Positions 33,171-42,149 of a stretch of DNA of 64,000 nucleotides are shown here, piece after piece. The DNA is from Kosakonia sp. BYX6 (GTDB lineage Bacteria; Pseudomonadota; Gammaproteobacteria; Enterobacterales; Enterobacteriaceae). Position numbers and translations under genes: made by a program. Below the pieces are notes generated by a model. The model saw only the letters and a program-made list of their open reading frames with translations, searched no databases and had not been told where the DNA came from. The DNA lies in NCBI RefSeq assembly GCF_038449125.1, contig NZ_CP151800.1, positions 3,382,406-3,446,405 on the forward strand, read 5' to 3'. The stretch's first letter is position 1. Every line of letters starts with the position of its first letter.

Positions 33171-33266
33171 ATGAGAATTGGTATCGCGTTTCCCATTTTA
33201 GTATTTATTGTCGCCGTCGCATTCCTGGCCTGGTTTATCATTGGTGGGTACGCTACGCCGTCCTGA
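33171..33266 (+). CDS. yoaK: YoaK-like small membrane protein
   Basis: A 31-residue protein, MRIGIAFPILVF at the start, then IVAVAFLAWFIIGGYA and TPS. E. coli YoaK has the same length and nearly the same residues (MRIGI-FP, FLAWF-IGGYA). It is one transmembrane helix of unknown role. GAGGG lies just upstream of the ATG. E. coli pairs it with YoaJ; I saw no YoaJ-like frame here. Confidence 0.8.
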   Translation: MRIGIAFPILVFIVAVAFLAWFIIGGYATPS

Positions 33267-33376
33267 TGTTTTCAGTATCTGCTTACAGAAAATAAGTAAA
33301 ACCAATGGATTCTGTGACTCTGCTCACCTTTGCGCGGGTGTAAAATGCCGGGCAAGAATGTTTAGCGGAGCGGTTA

Positions 33377-34309
33377 ATGAATATCATCGAAGTCATCATG
33401 TCGGCGGGCAAGGTTTCCGTGGATGTTGCGTTATATACCTTGCTACCGATCATGGTGGTGATGCTCATCGTCATGAAGTACCTGGAAGAAAAAGGTGTGC
33501 TGGACGCGATCGTCCGTATCACCACCCCTGTTTTAAAACCTTTTGGCATTAGCGGCATGGGCATTTTTGCCCTGATCCAGCTTAACTTTGTCAGCTTTGC
33601 CGCCCCGCTCGCCGCGCTGGCGATTATGGAAAGACGCGGCACTTCCGACCGCCATCTTGCCGCGACGCTGGCGATGTTGTTCGCGATGGGGCAAGCGAAC
33701 GTCTTTTATCCCCTCACCCCGTTTGGCCTGCATTGGGGGATGGCGATTATCATTTCGCTGATTGGCGGCCTGGCCGCGTCAGTGGCGACCTGGTATGTCA
33801 CCGGCCGAAAACTCTCTACCGTGAGCCTGCGCGATGAAGAAGGCGAATTACACAAGGACAAACCGCGCGCCGGGTTGATTGCCGTGATTAATGGCGCAGG
33901 TGCCGATGCCATCCGTTTGGCGCTGGGCTCGCTGCCGATGCTGCTGTTGTCGCTGACGGTGGTCGGAATATTAAAAGCCGCAGGCGTGGTGGAAGCCTTA
34001 ACCGCGCTGCTGACGCCGCTGCTGTCGTTTTTCAATATTTCTACCGCTTATGTGTTGCTGACCTTAACCAAGTGTCTGGCAGGCGGTACGGCTTACTTTG
34101 GCGTGGCCTCTGAAATGGTGCAGCACGGGCAACTCACCGCTCAGCAGATCAATGCATCAGCGGGCTTTCTGGTGCAAACGCTGGATTTACCCGGCATCGG
34201 TATTTTCCTCGGCATCGCCAGCCGTTTCGTTCGGTTATTCCGTTTCGCGCTGCCCGGCGCGATTATCGGCATCCTTGTACGAACGCTTCTGCATGTGGTG
34301 GTGTTTTGA
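33377..34309 (+). CDS. Nucleoside-recognition (Gate) domain membrane protein, YjiG/YjiH- or SpmA/B-like
   Basis: A 310-residue polytopic membrane protein with about eight helices and two similar halves. Each half has a Gate-type segment (LLPIMVVMLIVMKYLEEKGVLD; SLPMLLLSLTVVGILKAAGVVEAL, shown in part). The conserved loops NFVSFAAPLAALA and TKCLAGGTAYFGVASEMV are seen. Family members take part in nucleoside or other small-molecule transport, but the substrate is unknown. GGAG precedes the ATG. It is a single-gene unit followed by a REP pair. Confidence 0.78.
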   Translation: MNIIEVIMSAGKVSVDVALYTLLPIMVVMLIVMKYLEEKGVLDAIVRITTPVLKPFGISGMGIFALIQLNFVSFAAPLAALAIMERRGTSDRHLAATLAMLFAMGQANVFYPLTPFGLHWGMAIIISLIGGLAASVATWYVTGRKLSTVSLRDEEGELHKDKPRAGLIAVINGAGADAIRLALGSLPMLLLSLTVVGILKAAGVVEALTALLTPLLSFFNISTAYVLLTLTKCLAGGTAYFGVASEMVQHGQLTAQQINASAGFLVQTLDLPGIGIFLGIASRFVRLFRFALPGAIIGILVRTLLHVVVF

Positions 34310-34345
34310 TGCAGCGATGAAATTCTTCCATCGCTGAACGAAAAT

Positions 34346-34423
34346 GCCCGGTGGCGCTAACGCTCACCGGGCCTACACGTCTGCTCTCCCGTAGGCCGGA
34401 TAAGGCGTCAGCCGCCATCCGGC
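34346..34423. repeat. BIME: two REP units between converging genes
   Basis: One unit starts GCCCGGTGGCGCTAACGCTC (34346-34376), and the second starts GTAGGCCGGATAAGGCGTCA (34391-34423). They separate the Gate-domain gene from the converging peptide-transporter operon. Confidence 0.85.
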
Positions 34424-34442
34424 AAAACAGCCGAAAGCTACC

Positions 34443-35957
34443 CTATTTCTTCACCGTATCTTCGAGGAAGAACCGTCCTAGCGGGTTCTGATAAAAACCC
34501 TCGATATTTTTGCGGCTCACGTTGCGGTACGGGCTGTAATACAGATCAACCCAGTTCACGTCGGCTTTCGCCATTTTTTGCAGATCGATATACATCTGCT
34601 CGCGTTTTTTGGCGTCCATCTCCACGCGCGCCGCGGCCACCAACGCTTTCACCTTGTCGTTTTTATACCGCGTCATGTAGTTCATGTTCGCATCATGACC
34701 GAGCACAAACGTCGTTTTCTGATCCGGGTCGAGAATGTCGTTGGTCCAGTACATCACCGAAATATCGTACTCACCGGCCACCAGCATATCCCAGCTCTGG
34801 CTCGGGTCGACTTTCTGCAAATTGACCTTCACACCGGCTTTCGACAATTGCTGTTGCAGCAAAATGGCGATCTGTTCGTCCACCTCATCCCCGGCGTTAA
34901 CCACATAATTAAGGGTTAAATCCGACGCCCCGGCGGCTTTCAGCATCTGTTTCGCTTTTTCAGGATCGTAAGCGCGACGCAGATTATCGTTGTAGTGATA
35001 CAACGCCCCGGCAGGAATATAGGAGTTCGCCACCTGGCCGTAACCAAAGGTCACGGTTTTCACAATCGCGTCTTTATCAATGGCGAAATCCAGCGCCTGG
35101 CGCACGTCGACTTTGCCGAGCGCACCGTGCGAATGGTTGATCAACAGGTGATCTTCACGGGTCGAAGGATCAAGTTCCACTTTCAGGTTGCTGTCTTTTT
35201 GCAGCGACGCAATGCGCGAAAACGGCACCGTCAGCGCCGCGTCCAGCTCGCCGGCCTGCACTTTCAACATACGCGTGTTGTCATCAGGAATGGTCAGCCA
35301 GTCCACCCCGTCGAGGCTGACGTTTTTCGCCTGCCAGAAGTTCGGGTTCTTCACCAGCACGATTTTTTCACCGCGCAGCCACTCTTTCACGCTAAACGCG
35401 CCGGAACCGATCGGTTTTTCCGCAAAGGTTTCCGCCCCTTCCGCTTTAAACGCTTTTTCAGAAATGACCGACGAATTCGGCAGCGCCAGTTGCGAGAGGA
35501 ACGGCGCCGACGGCGATTTCAGCGTGATCACCAGCGTGCGTGGATCGGGCGCTTCGGCTTTGTCGATGATGCTGTAAGAATCGCGCCACAGCGAACCTTC
35601 ATCATCGCGGATGCGCAACAAGCTAAAGGCGGCATCGCTGGCGGTGAGTGGCGTGCCATCAGAGAATTTCGTGTCGCGAATTTTAAAGGTGTAAACCTTG
35701 CCATCCGGCGAAATCGTCCAGCTTTCCGCCACGCCTGGCTCCAGTTTGGTGCCGGTTTTATCGACCCGTACCAGCGGATCGAAAACATTGGAAAACACCC
35801 AGTTATCGGCGTTTTGCGCGGATTTGATCGGGTCGAAAGTGGTGCTGTCTTCACGCCGTCCGATGGTCAGAACGCCAGCCGCCTGCGCCAGTTCGCTGAC
35901 CACACTCAGTGCCAGAAAAACGCTGGCGACCAACAAGTTAACCTGCCTGTGCTTCAT
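34443..35957 (-). CDS. Peptide-type ABC transporter binding protein (SBP family 5)
   Basis: A 504-residue secreted binding protein with a signal peptide ending ELAQA|AGVLTIG. The family signature region FDPIKSAQNADNWVFSNVFDPLV and the typical LEPGVAESWTISPDGKVYTFKIR are present. GGGAG lies eight bases before ATG 35957. It is the last gene of a five-gene importer operon whose promoter region it shares with a plant-associated LuxR solo. In the Pseudomonas PipR system a similar transporter serves signal or peptide uptake. The ligand here could be a proline-containing peptide or an ethanolamine-derived amide. Confidence 0.9.
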   Translation of the reverse strand: MKHRQVNLLVASVFLALSVVSELAQAAGVLTIGRREDSTTFDPIKSAQNADNWVFSNVFDPLVRVDKTGTKLEPGVAESWTISPDGKVYTFKIRDTKFSDGTPLTASDAAFSLLRIRDDEGSLWRDSYSIIDKAEAPDPRTLVITLKSPSAPFLSQLALPNSSVISEKAFKAEGAETFAEKPIGSGAFSVKEWLRGEKIVLVKNPNFWQAKNVSLDGVDWLTIPDDNTRMLKVQAGELDAALTVPFSRIASLQKDSNLKVELDPSTREDHLLINHSHGALGKVDVRQALDFAIDKDAIVKTVTFGYGQVANSYIPAGALYHYNDNLRRAYDPEKAKQMLKAAGASDLTLNYVVNAGDEVDEQIAILLQQQLSKAGVKVNLQKVDPSQSWDMLVAGEYDISVMYWTNDILDPDQKTTFVLGHDANMNYMTRYKNDKVKALVAAARVEMDAKKREQMYIDLQKMAKADVNWVDLYYSPYRNVSRKNIEGFYQNPLGRFFLEDTVKK

Positions 35958-36975
35958 CAAAAGATCTCCCAGTCAAAGGAACAACAGTCTCATCGCCTGC
36001 ATGACTTAACACGCAGGTCCAGGTGTGATCGGCAATCTGCCGGGTTGGGGGTAAAGCACCGGTGCGGCACTGCACCTGTGCATAAGGGCAACGCGGATGA
36101 AAGGCGCAACCCTGTGGAATGGCAACCGGGCTGGGCGGCTCGCCGCCGAGCGGCTCTTCCGGTAACGGTTTGTCCGGTGAAATATCAGGAATCGCCGCCA
36201 CCAGCGCGGCGGTATAGGGGTGCCGGGGCCGGGTAAAGACCTCTTCGGCCGGGCCTTCTTCGACAATGCGTCCGAGGTACATCACCGCCACGCGATCGCA
36301 CAGGCGGCGCACAATCGCCAGATCGTGGGCGATAAACAGGATCGCCAGACCCATTTTTTCCCGCAGATCCATCAGCAAATTGACGATCTGCCCCTGAATC
36401 GACACATCCAGCGCCGCCACGCACTCATCCGCCACAATCAAGCGCGGTTCGATGGCCAGCGCCCGCGCGATACCGGCACGTTGGCACTGCCCGCCGCTTA
36501 ACTGGCTGGGTTTTACACTGGCTTGCTCCGGGCGTAAGCCGACCAGCGTTAATAACTCCGCTACCCGCGCCGGAACGTCGTTGCGCGGCACTTTTTGATG
36601 CACGCGCAGCACTTCGGCGATGCTTTCGCCCAGCGTCTGCCGGGGGTTGAGCGAGGCGAATGGATCCTGAAAAATCATCGCCGTTTGCATTCTCAAGCGC
36701 GCAATCTCGCTTTTCAGGCCGTGCGTGACGCGCTGCCCATCGAAACGCACTTCGCCTTCACTGACCTTTTCAAGCTGCAACAATGCCCGCCCGAGCGTGC
36801 TTTTGCCGCTGCCGGATTCGCCCACCAGGCCGAGCGTTTCACCGGCGCGGATTTTCAACGTCACCTGCGTGACCGCATGTACCACGCGTTTTTTACTGAA
36901 CAGGCCGCCAGAAAGCGGGAACGTGACCGAAACGTGGTCTGCCTCCAGCAATGGCCAGTTTGTCGTTGTCGCCAT
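35938..36975 (-). CDS. Peptide-type ABC transporter ATPase (DppF/OppF type)
   Basis: A 345-residue ATPase. Walker A is GESGSGKST, the signature is LSGGQCQRAGIARAL and Walker B is LIVADECVAALD. The usual Glu-Pro pair of Walker B (DEP) reads DEC here. A C-terminal oligopeptide-transport extension (GCAFHPRCPYAQVQCRTG) with four cysteines can bind an iron-sulfur cluster. ATG 36975 shares a base with the stop of the preceding ATPase gene. The 3' end overlaps the binding-protein gene by 20 bases. Confidence 0.9.
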   Translation of the reverse strand: MATTTNWPLLEADHVSVTFPLSGGLFSKKRVVHAVTQVTLKIRAGETLGLVGESGSGKSTLGRALLQLEKVSEGEVRFDGQRVTHGLKSEIARLRMQTAMIFQDPFASLNPRQTLGESIAEVLRVHQKVPRNDVPARVAELLTLVGLRPEQASVKPSQLSGGQCQRAGIARALAIEPRLIVADECVAALDVSIQGQIVNLLMDLREKMGLAILFIAHDLAIVRRLCDRVAVMYLGRIVEEGPAEEVFTRPRHPYTAALVAAIPDISPDKPLPEEPLGGEPPSPVAIPQGCAFHPRCPYAQVQCRTGALPPTRQIADHTWTCVLSHAGDETVVPLTGRSFDEAQAG

Positions 36976-37955
36976 TATCCCTCCCGCTGGGTCAGTGGCT
37001 GTAAAGCGTGATGACACGCCGCCGCGTGCGCCAGGCTGTCGCGTCCGGCGCGCAGCGCGGGTTGCTGCAGGCAGGCAGCACTGGCGCGCGGGCAGCGCGG
37101 ATGAAAGCGGCAACCCGGCGGGAAACTGCTCGCCACCGGAGGCTGACCGTTAATCGTCACCAGCCGCCCTTGCCCGCCAACACTTGCAGGTTGGCAATCA
37201 ATCAGCCCGCGCGTGTAAGGGTGCAGCGGCTGCGCGAGCACTTCGCGTTTGCCGCCCACTTCGCATAACCGCCCGCCGTACATCACCGCGATGCGATCGC
37301 AAGTTTGCGCCACCACGCCGAGATCGTGAGTGATCATGATCACTGCCAAACCAAGCTGCCGGCGCAGATCGCTCAGCAAGCGCAGGATTTGCATCTGTAC
37401 GGTGACATCCAGCGCAGTGGTCGGTTCATCGGCAATCAGTAACGCCGGTTCGGGCGCCAGCGCCACGGCGATCATCGCGCGCTGGCGCATACCGCCGGAA
37501 AACTCATGGGGATAGTTGTGAACGCGGGTTTGCGGATCGGGAATACCGACCTGGCGCAGCAGTTCTTTAGCGTCTTCCCACGCCTGGCGGCGGCTGGTAC
37601 CAAAATGCAGGCGGCGGCTTTCGGCAATCTGCTCGCCGATGGTCATCACCGGGTTAAGATGGCTGGCCGGGTTCTGGAAAATCATGCCGATTTCCCGACC
37701 ACGCACCGCCGCCATTTGCCCTTCGCTGAGCGACAAAATATCGCGCCCGCCAAACTGCACTTCGCCCCCGGTGAGGGTTAGCGCCTCGCCCGGCAACAGG
37801 CGCATCAACGCCCGGCAGGTCACCGTTTTTCCGGAACCGCTTTCACCCACCAGCCCGAGCATTTCACCGGCGTTTAGCTGAAACGAGACGTTATCGACCA
37901 GCTTAATATCCGGCGCGCGGGAAATGGTCAGTTGCGAGACAGTCAGCAACGTCAT
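36975..37955 (-). CDS. Peptide-type ABC transporter ATPase (DppD/OppD type)
   Basis: A 326-residue ATPase. Walker A is GESGSGKTVT, the signature is FSGGMRQRAMIAVAL and Walker B is LLIADEPTTALD. The C-terminal cysteine motif (GCRFHPRCPRASAACLQQ) is typical of oligopeptide ATPases. It overlaps the upstream permease by four bases (ATGA) and is coupled to the following ATPase gene. The two ATPases energise the importer. Confidence 0.92.
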   Translation of the reverse strand: MTLLTVSQLTISRAPDIKLVDNVSFQLNAGEMLGLVGESGSGKTVTCRALMRLLPGEALTLTGGEVQFGGRDILSLSEGQMAAVRGREIGMIFQNPASHLNPVMTIGEQIAESRRLHFGTSRRQAWEDAKELLRQVGIPDPQTRVHNYPHEFSGGMRQRAMIAVALAPEPALLIADEPTTALDVTVQMQILRLLSDLRRQLGLAVIMITHDLGVVAQTCDRIAVMYGGRLCEVGGKREVLAQPLHPYTRGLIDCQPASVGGQGRLVTINGQPPVASSFPPGCRFHPRCPRASAACLQQPALRAGRDSLAHAAACHHALQPLTQREG

Positions 37956-38797
37956 ACATGCGCTCCCAGTTTATCGCCGAGGCCATCGGCCAACAGGCTA
38001 AAGCCCATGGCCAGCAAGACGATCGCCAGCCCAGGGAAAGTGGTTATCCACCACGCGGTGGTGATAAAACTCTGCCCTTCCGCCACCATCACGCCCCATT
38101 CAGCGGTGGGTGGCTGCACACCCAGCCCGAGATAGCTGATCGCCGCGCCGTTAAGCAGCACCAGCACGCAATCGGACATGGAAAACACCACCGCGCCGGT
38201 CAGTGCATTGGGCAGCAAGTGGCGAAACAGAATCCGCAGATGCCCGTAGCCGAGGCTGCGCGCCGCCAGAATAAAATCGCGCTGCTTAAGGGTCAGTACC
38301 TGCGCACGCACCAGCCTGGCGTAAGAAACCCAGCCGACCATCGCCATCGCAATATAAAAACTGCCGAGGCCAGGCCCGAGGATAGCGATGATTGCCAGCA
38401 TCAAGACCAGGAAAGGGAACGCCAGCACGATGTCGATGATGCGCATGATAGTCGCGTCCACCGCGCCGCCGAGGTAGCCCGACAGCGCGCCGAGCGTGAT
38501 ACCGAGCATAAACGGAAAAATGACCCCCAGCAGGCAGATTTGCAGATCCACCCGAGCGCCCCACAGCACGCGGGAAAAGATGTCGCGCCCGAAGTTATCG
38601 GTACCAAAAAAATGTACTCCGCCCGGCGGTAACAGGCTGGCTGTCGCATCCTGCGCGATGGGATCAAACGGCGCCAGCCACGGCGTGAAGAGAGCGATAA
38701 ACAGCCAGATGCCGACAATCAACGCCCCGGCGTTAAGCGCGTGGTGGCGCGGGATCGCCCGGCGACGTAAACCCGAAATCATGCCCAGTGCGCTCAT
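37952..38797 (-). CDS. Peptide-type ABC transporter permease (DppC type)
   Basis: A 281-residue permease with about six membrane helices. The N-terminal TPWLAPFDPIAQDATASLL and FFGTDNFGRDIFSRVLWG are the usual DppC landmarks. The ATPase-facing loop is YVRLVRAQVLTLKQRDFI-like (YARLVRAQVLTLKQRDFILA). It overlaps both neighbours by four bases (ATGA). Confidence 0.92.
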   Translation of the reverse strand: MSALGMISGLRRRAIPRHHALNAGALIVGIWLFIALFTPWLAPFDPIAQDATASLLPPGGVHFFGTDNFGRDIFSRVLWGARVDLQICLLGVIFPFMLGITLGALSGYLGGAVDATIMRIIDIVLAFPFLVLMLAIIAILGPGLGSFYIAMAMVGWVSYARLVRAQVLTLKQRDFILAARSLGYGHLRILFRHLLPNALTGAVVFSMSDCVLVLLNGAAISYLGLGVQPPTAEWGVMVAEGQSFITTAWWITTFPGLAIVLLAMGFSLLADGLGDKLGAHV

Positions 38798-39732
38798 AGT
38801 TTTACCCTCGGATCCAGCGCCACCGTTAACACATCGGCCAGCAAGTTAACGGCGACAGTGGCAAGGGCAAACACCATCACCACGCCCTGCACCACCATGT
38901 AATCGCGGCTGAAAATCGCCTTCACCAGCAATTGCCCCAGCCCCGGAATGGCGAACACGCTCTCAATCACCACCGTGCTGCCAATCAGCCAGCCAATATT
39001 CACCGCCAGCAGGTTGAGTGTTGGTACCAGCGAATTAGGCAGGACATGACGCCAGAAAATGCGGTTTTCCCGCTGGCCGCGCGCTCTGGCGGCAATGACA
39101 TAATCGCTGCGCATCTCCATCAGCAGGCTGGCGCGCAGGTTGCGGATCAGCACCGCCGAAAGCGCCAGCGCCACCGTCAGGCACGGCAGCGCCATATGGT
39201 GCACGCGGTCGGTAAAATCGCTGCCGTAGCCGGAAACCGGGAACCAGCCTAGCACCACGCTGAACACAATAATCATCATGATGCCGAGCCAAAACGCGGG
39301 GAAACCGAGGCCAGCAGTGGTGAACAGGCGAATAAACTGATCGGCGGCGCGCCCGCGTTGACGCGCGGCGAGGGAAGCCAATGGCACAGTGAAGAGAACC
39401 GCCAGCAGCACACTGCCGAGCACTAACCAAAGGGTCGGTTCGAGGCGCGAGGCGATAAGTTTCAGGGTGTCGATGCGATAAACGATCGATTTCCCCAATT
39501 CACCTCGCAATAAATTGCTCAGAAAGTAGCCATACTGTACCCACAGGGGTTCATCCAACCCGAACTGCGCACGGATCCGCGCCAGCGCCGCCGGTGTGCT
39601 GCGCACGCCTAACAGAATACGCGCCGGATCGCCGGGGATCGCCCGCACCATCGCGAAGGTGATGATACTGATCCCCAATAGCACCGGCAGTAGCTGTAAC
39701 GGTCGAAATAATAAAAAACGATAACGGTGCAT
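38794..39732 (-). CDS. Peptide-type ABC transporter permease (DppB type)
   Basis: A 312-residue permease that begins the operon. The start is typical (FRPLQLLPVLLGISIITFAM; RAIPGDPARILLG), and the C-terminal loop reads DYVIAARARGQRENRIFWRHVLPNSL. The ATG at 39732 is chosen with GGAG seven bases upstream; an ATG six bases earlier sits too near that site. Its 5' side faces the LuxR solo gene across 269 bases that contain a lux-type box. Confidence 0.9.
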   Translation of the reverse strand: MHRYRFLLFRPLQLLPVLLGISIITFAMVRAIPGDPARILLGVRSTPAALARIRAQFGLDEPLWVQYGYFLSNLLRGELGKSIVYRIDTLKLIASRLEPTLWLVLGSVLLAVLFTVPLASLAARQRGRAADQFIRLFTTAGLGFPAFWLGIMMIIVFSVVLGWFPVSGYGSDFTDRVHHMALPCLTVALALSAVLIRNLRASLLMEMRSDYVIAARARGQRENRIFWRHVLPNSLVPTLNLLAVNIGWLIGSTVVIESVFAIPGLGQLLVKAIFSRDYMVVQGVVMVFALATVAVNLLADVLTVALDPRVKL

Positions 39733-39870
39733 CAGCATTCTCCCGTGGTGCATTGTGCAAGGCTTGCTCAGTAAACCGCCCCACGATGGTGCAGCACTCT
39801 CCTGGCGCTCTGCGCCCGCGCATTAACCGGGCCTTTTCCTTACGCTAGCGGCATCAACGGTGACTGGGTA

Positions 39871-39888
39871 GTTAGCAAAAATACTAGT
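39871..39888. promoter_or_regulatory. lux-type box 1 (between ABC operon and LuxR solo)
   Basis: GTTAGC AAAAAT ACTAGT is an imperfect inverted repeat with the plan ACTAGC-N6-GCTAGT, the same as the box at 40757-40774. It is 139 bases from the ABC operon start and 114 from the LuxR start. LuxR solos of this group bind such boxes in front of pip genes. Confidence 0.65.
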
Positions 39889-40001
39889 TTTGCCCTTTTC
39901 CCACGGACGGCACTGGAATTGCATGTTTTAGACGAAGCCACGGGGATCGTTGCATAAAGTGTGCCCGTGGCGTGGCACCGTTAACGAAGAAGGGGGTCAT
40001 T

Positions 40002-40754
40002 ATGCAAATTGACATTGAAAACCCTGGTGCTGCCAACGCAACCAGGCTTACGGACGCGTTTGCCGGACTGTTTTTACAGACGCAGGCGTTGGGTTTTGAT
40101 GCGGTGATTTACGACTACACGCCGGTTCCGCGCTCGCTGGAAGGCACGCTTATCACGCCGTCCGTGCTGGAGATGCGCAATGTCCCGGAAGATATGCAGC
40201 GCTTGTGGTGCGAGCGGGGTTATTACCAGGTGGATCCGGTGCAGCACTTCGCGTTGGAAAGTTGCGCGCCGTTTGTCTGGTCTTATCAACGCCCGGACAG
40301 CAGTGCGCTCCAGGGCCGGCTTGACGATAACGCCCAACAAGTGACGCACTATATGCGCGATCACAATATGCCCTGCGGGGCGACGGTGCCGCTGCATCTG
40401 CCGCACGGCGGGTTTGTCACCCTGACCGGGATTGTAGAAAGCCAACAGCGCGCACGGGATATCAGTGACGCGCTGGCGCAGTTGACCTTTATTGCGCACC
40501 GTTTTCAGGAGTCCGCTTTTCCACTGTTCGACCCCGCGATGAGCATCTGTCGTCATGTCAAACTGAGCAACCGCGAGCGCGAATGCCTGGCGTGGTCGGC
40601 CGAAGGGCTGACGGCGAAAGAGATTGCCCGCAAGCTGCACCGCTCGGTCGCCACCGTGACTTTGCATCTCAACACCGCGGCGAAAAAGCTCGGCGCCAGC
40701 AACCGGGTTCAGGCCGTAGTGCGGGCAATGCATTACCGTTTGCTGGACAGTTAA
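40002..40754 (+). CDS. LuxR solo of the plant-associated (OryR/PipR) subfamily
   Basis: A 250-residue LuxR protein with an N-terminal autoinducer-binding domain and a C-terminal helix-turn-helix (LSNRERECLAWSAEGLTAKE; RSVATVTLHLNTAAKKLGAS). At the positions equivalent to TraR W57 and Y61 it has M65 and W69, while D78-P79 and W93 are kept. That Met/Trp exchange is the mark of solos that answer plant compounds and not acyl-homoserine lactones. AGGGGG precedes ATG 40002. No luxI-type gene is present. It is flanked by pip and by a peptide ABC operon, the same layout as Pseudomonas PipR. Confidence 0.9.
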   Translation: MQIDIENPGAANATRLTDAFAGLFLQTQALGFDAVIYDYTPVPRSLEGTLITPSVLEMRNVPEDMQRLWCERGYYQVDPVQHFALESCAPFVWSYQRPDSSALQGRLDDNAQQVTHYMRDHNMPCGATVPLHLPHGGFVTLTGIVESQQRARDISDALAQLTFIAHRFQESAFPLFDPAMSICRHVKLSNRERECLAWSAEGLTAKEIARKLHRSVATVTLHLNTAAKKLGASNRVQAVVRAMHYRLLDS

Positions 40755-40756
40755 GA

Positions 40757-40774
40757 ACTAGCATTTTTGCTAGT
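40757..40774 (+). promoter_or_regulatory. lux-type box 2 (upstream of pip)
   Basis: ACTAGC ATTTTT GCTAGT has perfect six-base arms and starts two bases after the LuxR stop codon, 66 bases before the pip start. It is the likely target of the adjacent LuxR solo. Confidence 0.75.
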
Positions 40775-40839
40775 GTTCAGTGTGGCCTTTGGCGTTCTAA
40801 CCTGAAAGTCAGTTCACTTTTACAGGGTAGACGTCAAAC

Positions 40840-41733
40840 ATGTACACCATTCATGAAGGCTATGTCCCCTTTCGGGAATACCAGACCTGGTATCGCATCA
40901 GCGGCGATCTGCATAACGGGCAGACGCCGCTGGTGGTGGCCCACGGCGGACCTGGCTGCACCCACGATTATGTGGATGCGTTTAAAGACATCGCCGAAAC
41001 CGGGCGCGCGGTGATCCACTACGATCAAATCGGTAATGGGCTCTCAACGCATTTACCGCACAAAAGCCCCGATTTCTGGCAGCCTTCCCTTTTCCTCGAC
41101 GAACTTAACCACCTGTTGCAAGCCCTTGAGATTGCCGACAACTATGCGCTGCTCGGCCAATCCTGGGGCGGCATGCTGGCGGCGGAACATGCCGTTACGC
41201 AGCCGCAAGGGTTGAAAGCGATGATCATCGCCAACTCGCCGGCCTCAATGGCGCTGTGGCTGAAAGGCGCGGCAAAGTTGCGCGCAAAACTGCCGTCGGA
41301 TGTGCAAGATACGCTGTTGACCCACGAAGCGGCGGGCACCATCACAAGCGCGGAATATAAAGCCGCTAGCCGGGTATTTTATCAGCGTCATGTTTGTCGC
41401 CTCGATCCCTGGCCGATTGAAGTGCAGCGCACCTTTGATGCGCTAGATATCGATCCCACCGTCTATCTCGCCATGAATGGCCCGACCGAATTTCACGTTA
41501 TCGGCAGTATGAAAAACTGGACCATCATCGACCGGTTAAAACAAGTGCGCGTGCCGACACTGCTGATTTCCGGGCGTTTTGATGAAGCCACGCCGGAAAC
41601 AGTTCAACCGTATAAAGACCACATTACCGGGGCGAAGTGGGTGATTTTTGAGTCTTCCAGCCACATGCCCCATGTCGAAGAGCGGCCGTTGTGCATGAAG
41701 ACCGTCAGCGACTTTTTGTTGGCTACTTGTTGA
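40840..41733 (+). CDS. pip: Proline iminopeptidase-type alpha/beta hydrolase
   Basis: A 297-residue cytoplasmic hydrolase. The oxyanion-hole motif HGGPG is at 35-39, the nucleophile Ser108 is in GQSWGG, the acid is in SGRFDEATP and the His is in SSSHMPHVE. Family S33 members remove N-terminal proline or cleave amides. In LuxR-solo systems pip is the main regulated target and is thought to process the plant-derived signal or peptides taken up by the transporter. A lux-type box lies 66 bases upstream, and a strong terminator follows. Confidence 0.9.
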   Translation: MYTIHEGYVPFREYQTWYRISGDLHNGQTPLVVAHGGPGCTHDYVDAFKDIAETGRAVIHYDQIGNGLSTHLPHKSPDFWQPSLFLDELNHLLQALEIADNYALLGQSWGGMLAAEHAVTQPQGLKAMIIANSPASMALWLKGAAKLRAKLPSDVQDTLLTHEAAGTITSAEYKAASRVFYQRHVCRLDPWPIEVQRTFDALDIDPTVYLAMNGPTEFHVIGSMKNWTIIDRLKQVRVPTLLISGRFDEATPETVQPYKDHITGAKWVIFESSSHMPHVEERPLCMKTVSDFLLATC

Positions 41734-41779
41734 GAGTATTCATTACTAGCCACCACCAGGTTGATCGTGTTGTTACTTT

Positions 41780-41804
41780 AAGCGCCGCAAGGCGCTTTTT
41801 TTTT
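41780..41804 (+). terminator. Terminator of pip
   Basis: AAGCGCC GCAA GGCGCTT is followed by seven more T residues. Confidence 0.93.
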
Positions 41805-41885
41805 GTCATGCCTGGCATAACCGCCCTAAGAAAAAATGAAATAGCTGTGCTAAATTTTCGAAGTCAAAGAAAGGAGGGGCGAGAA

Positions 41886-42083
41886 ATGAAGTTCAATGAT
41901 GAGCTTACGGGACTCATTGGATTGGCAATTGGCGCAGCAGTCATTGGTCTGGTTGCAGAGCGTAAGCCCATTAACCGGGACAGTATTGTGCAAGAGATTG
42001 AACGGCAAGGCAGAAGCAGGGGCGATGGTGTTGAGGAAGATGTTTTTCTCAAAGCAGCAGAGTTGGTCAGCAAAGGGATGTGA
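41886..42083 (+). CDS. 65-residue membrane-anchored hypothetical protein
   Basis: One transmembrane helix (LTGLIGLAIGAAVIGLVA, residues 8-25) is followed by a soluble charged tail (INRDSIVQEIERQGRSRGD; VFLKAAELVSKG). AAGGAGGGG lies about nine bases before the ATG, which is a strong start signal. I do not recognise the family. It stands alone between two terminators. Confidence 0.65.
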   Translation: MKFNDELTGLIGLAIGAAVIGLVAERKPINRDSIVQEIERQGRSRGDGVEEDVFLKAAELVSKGM

Positions 42084-42105
42084 TTGTACCGCCATACCGA
42101 ATAAA

Positions 42106-42149
42106 CAGGCGAGCTTGCCAACAACAAGCTCGCCTGACGCTTTTATTTC
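42106..42149. terminator. Terminator between the small membrane protein and the converging OYE gene
   Basis: A 12-bp stem CAGGCGAGCTTG / CAAGCTCGCCTG with a seven-base loop is followed by TTTTATTTC. Confidence 0.88.

Noticed and set aside
34995-36236. 413-residue open frame on the plus strand opposite the peptide-binding protein gene
   Set aside because: It is rich in Arg and His as expected of an antisense shadow and covers two well-supported genes on the minus strand.
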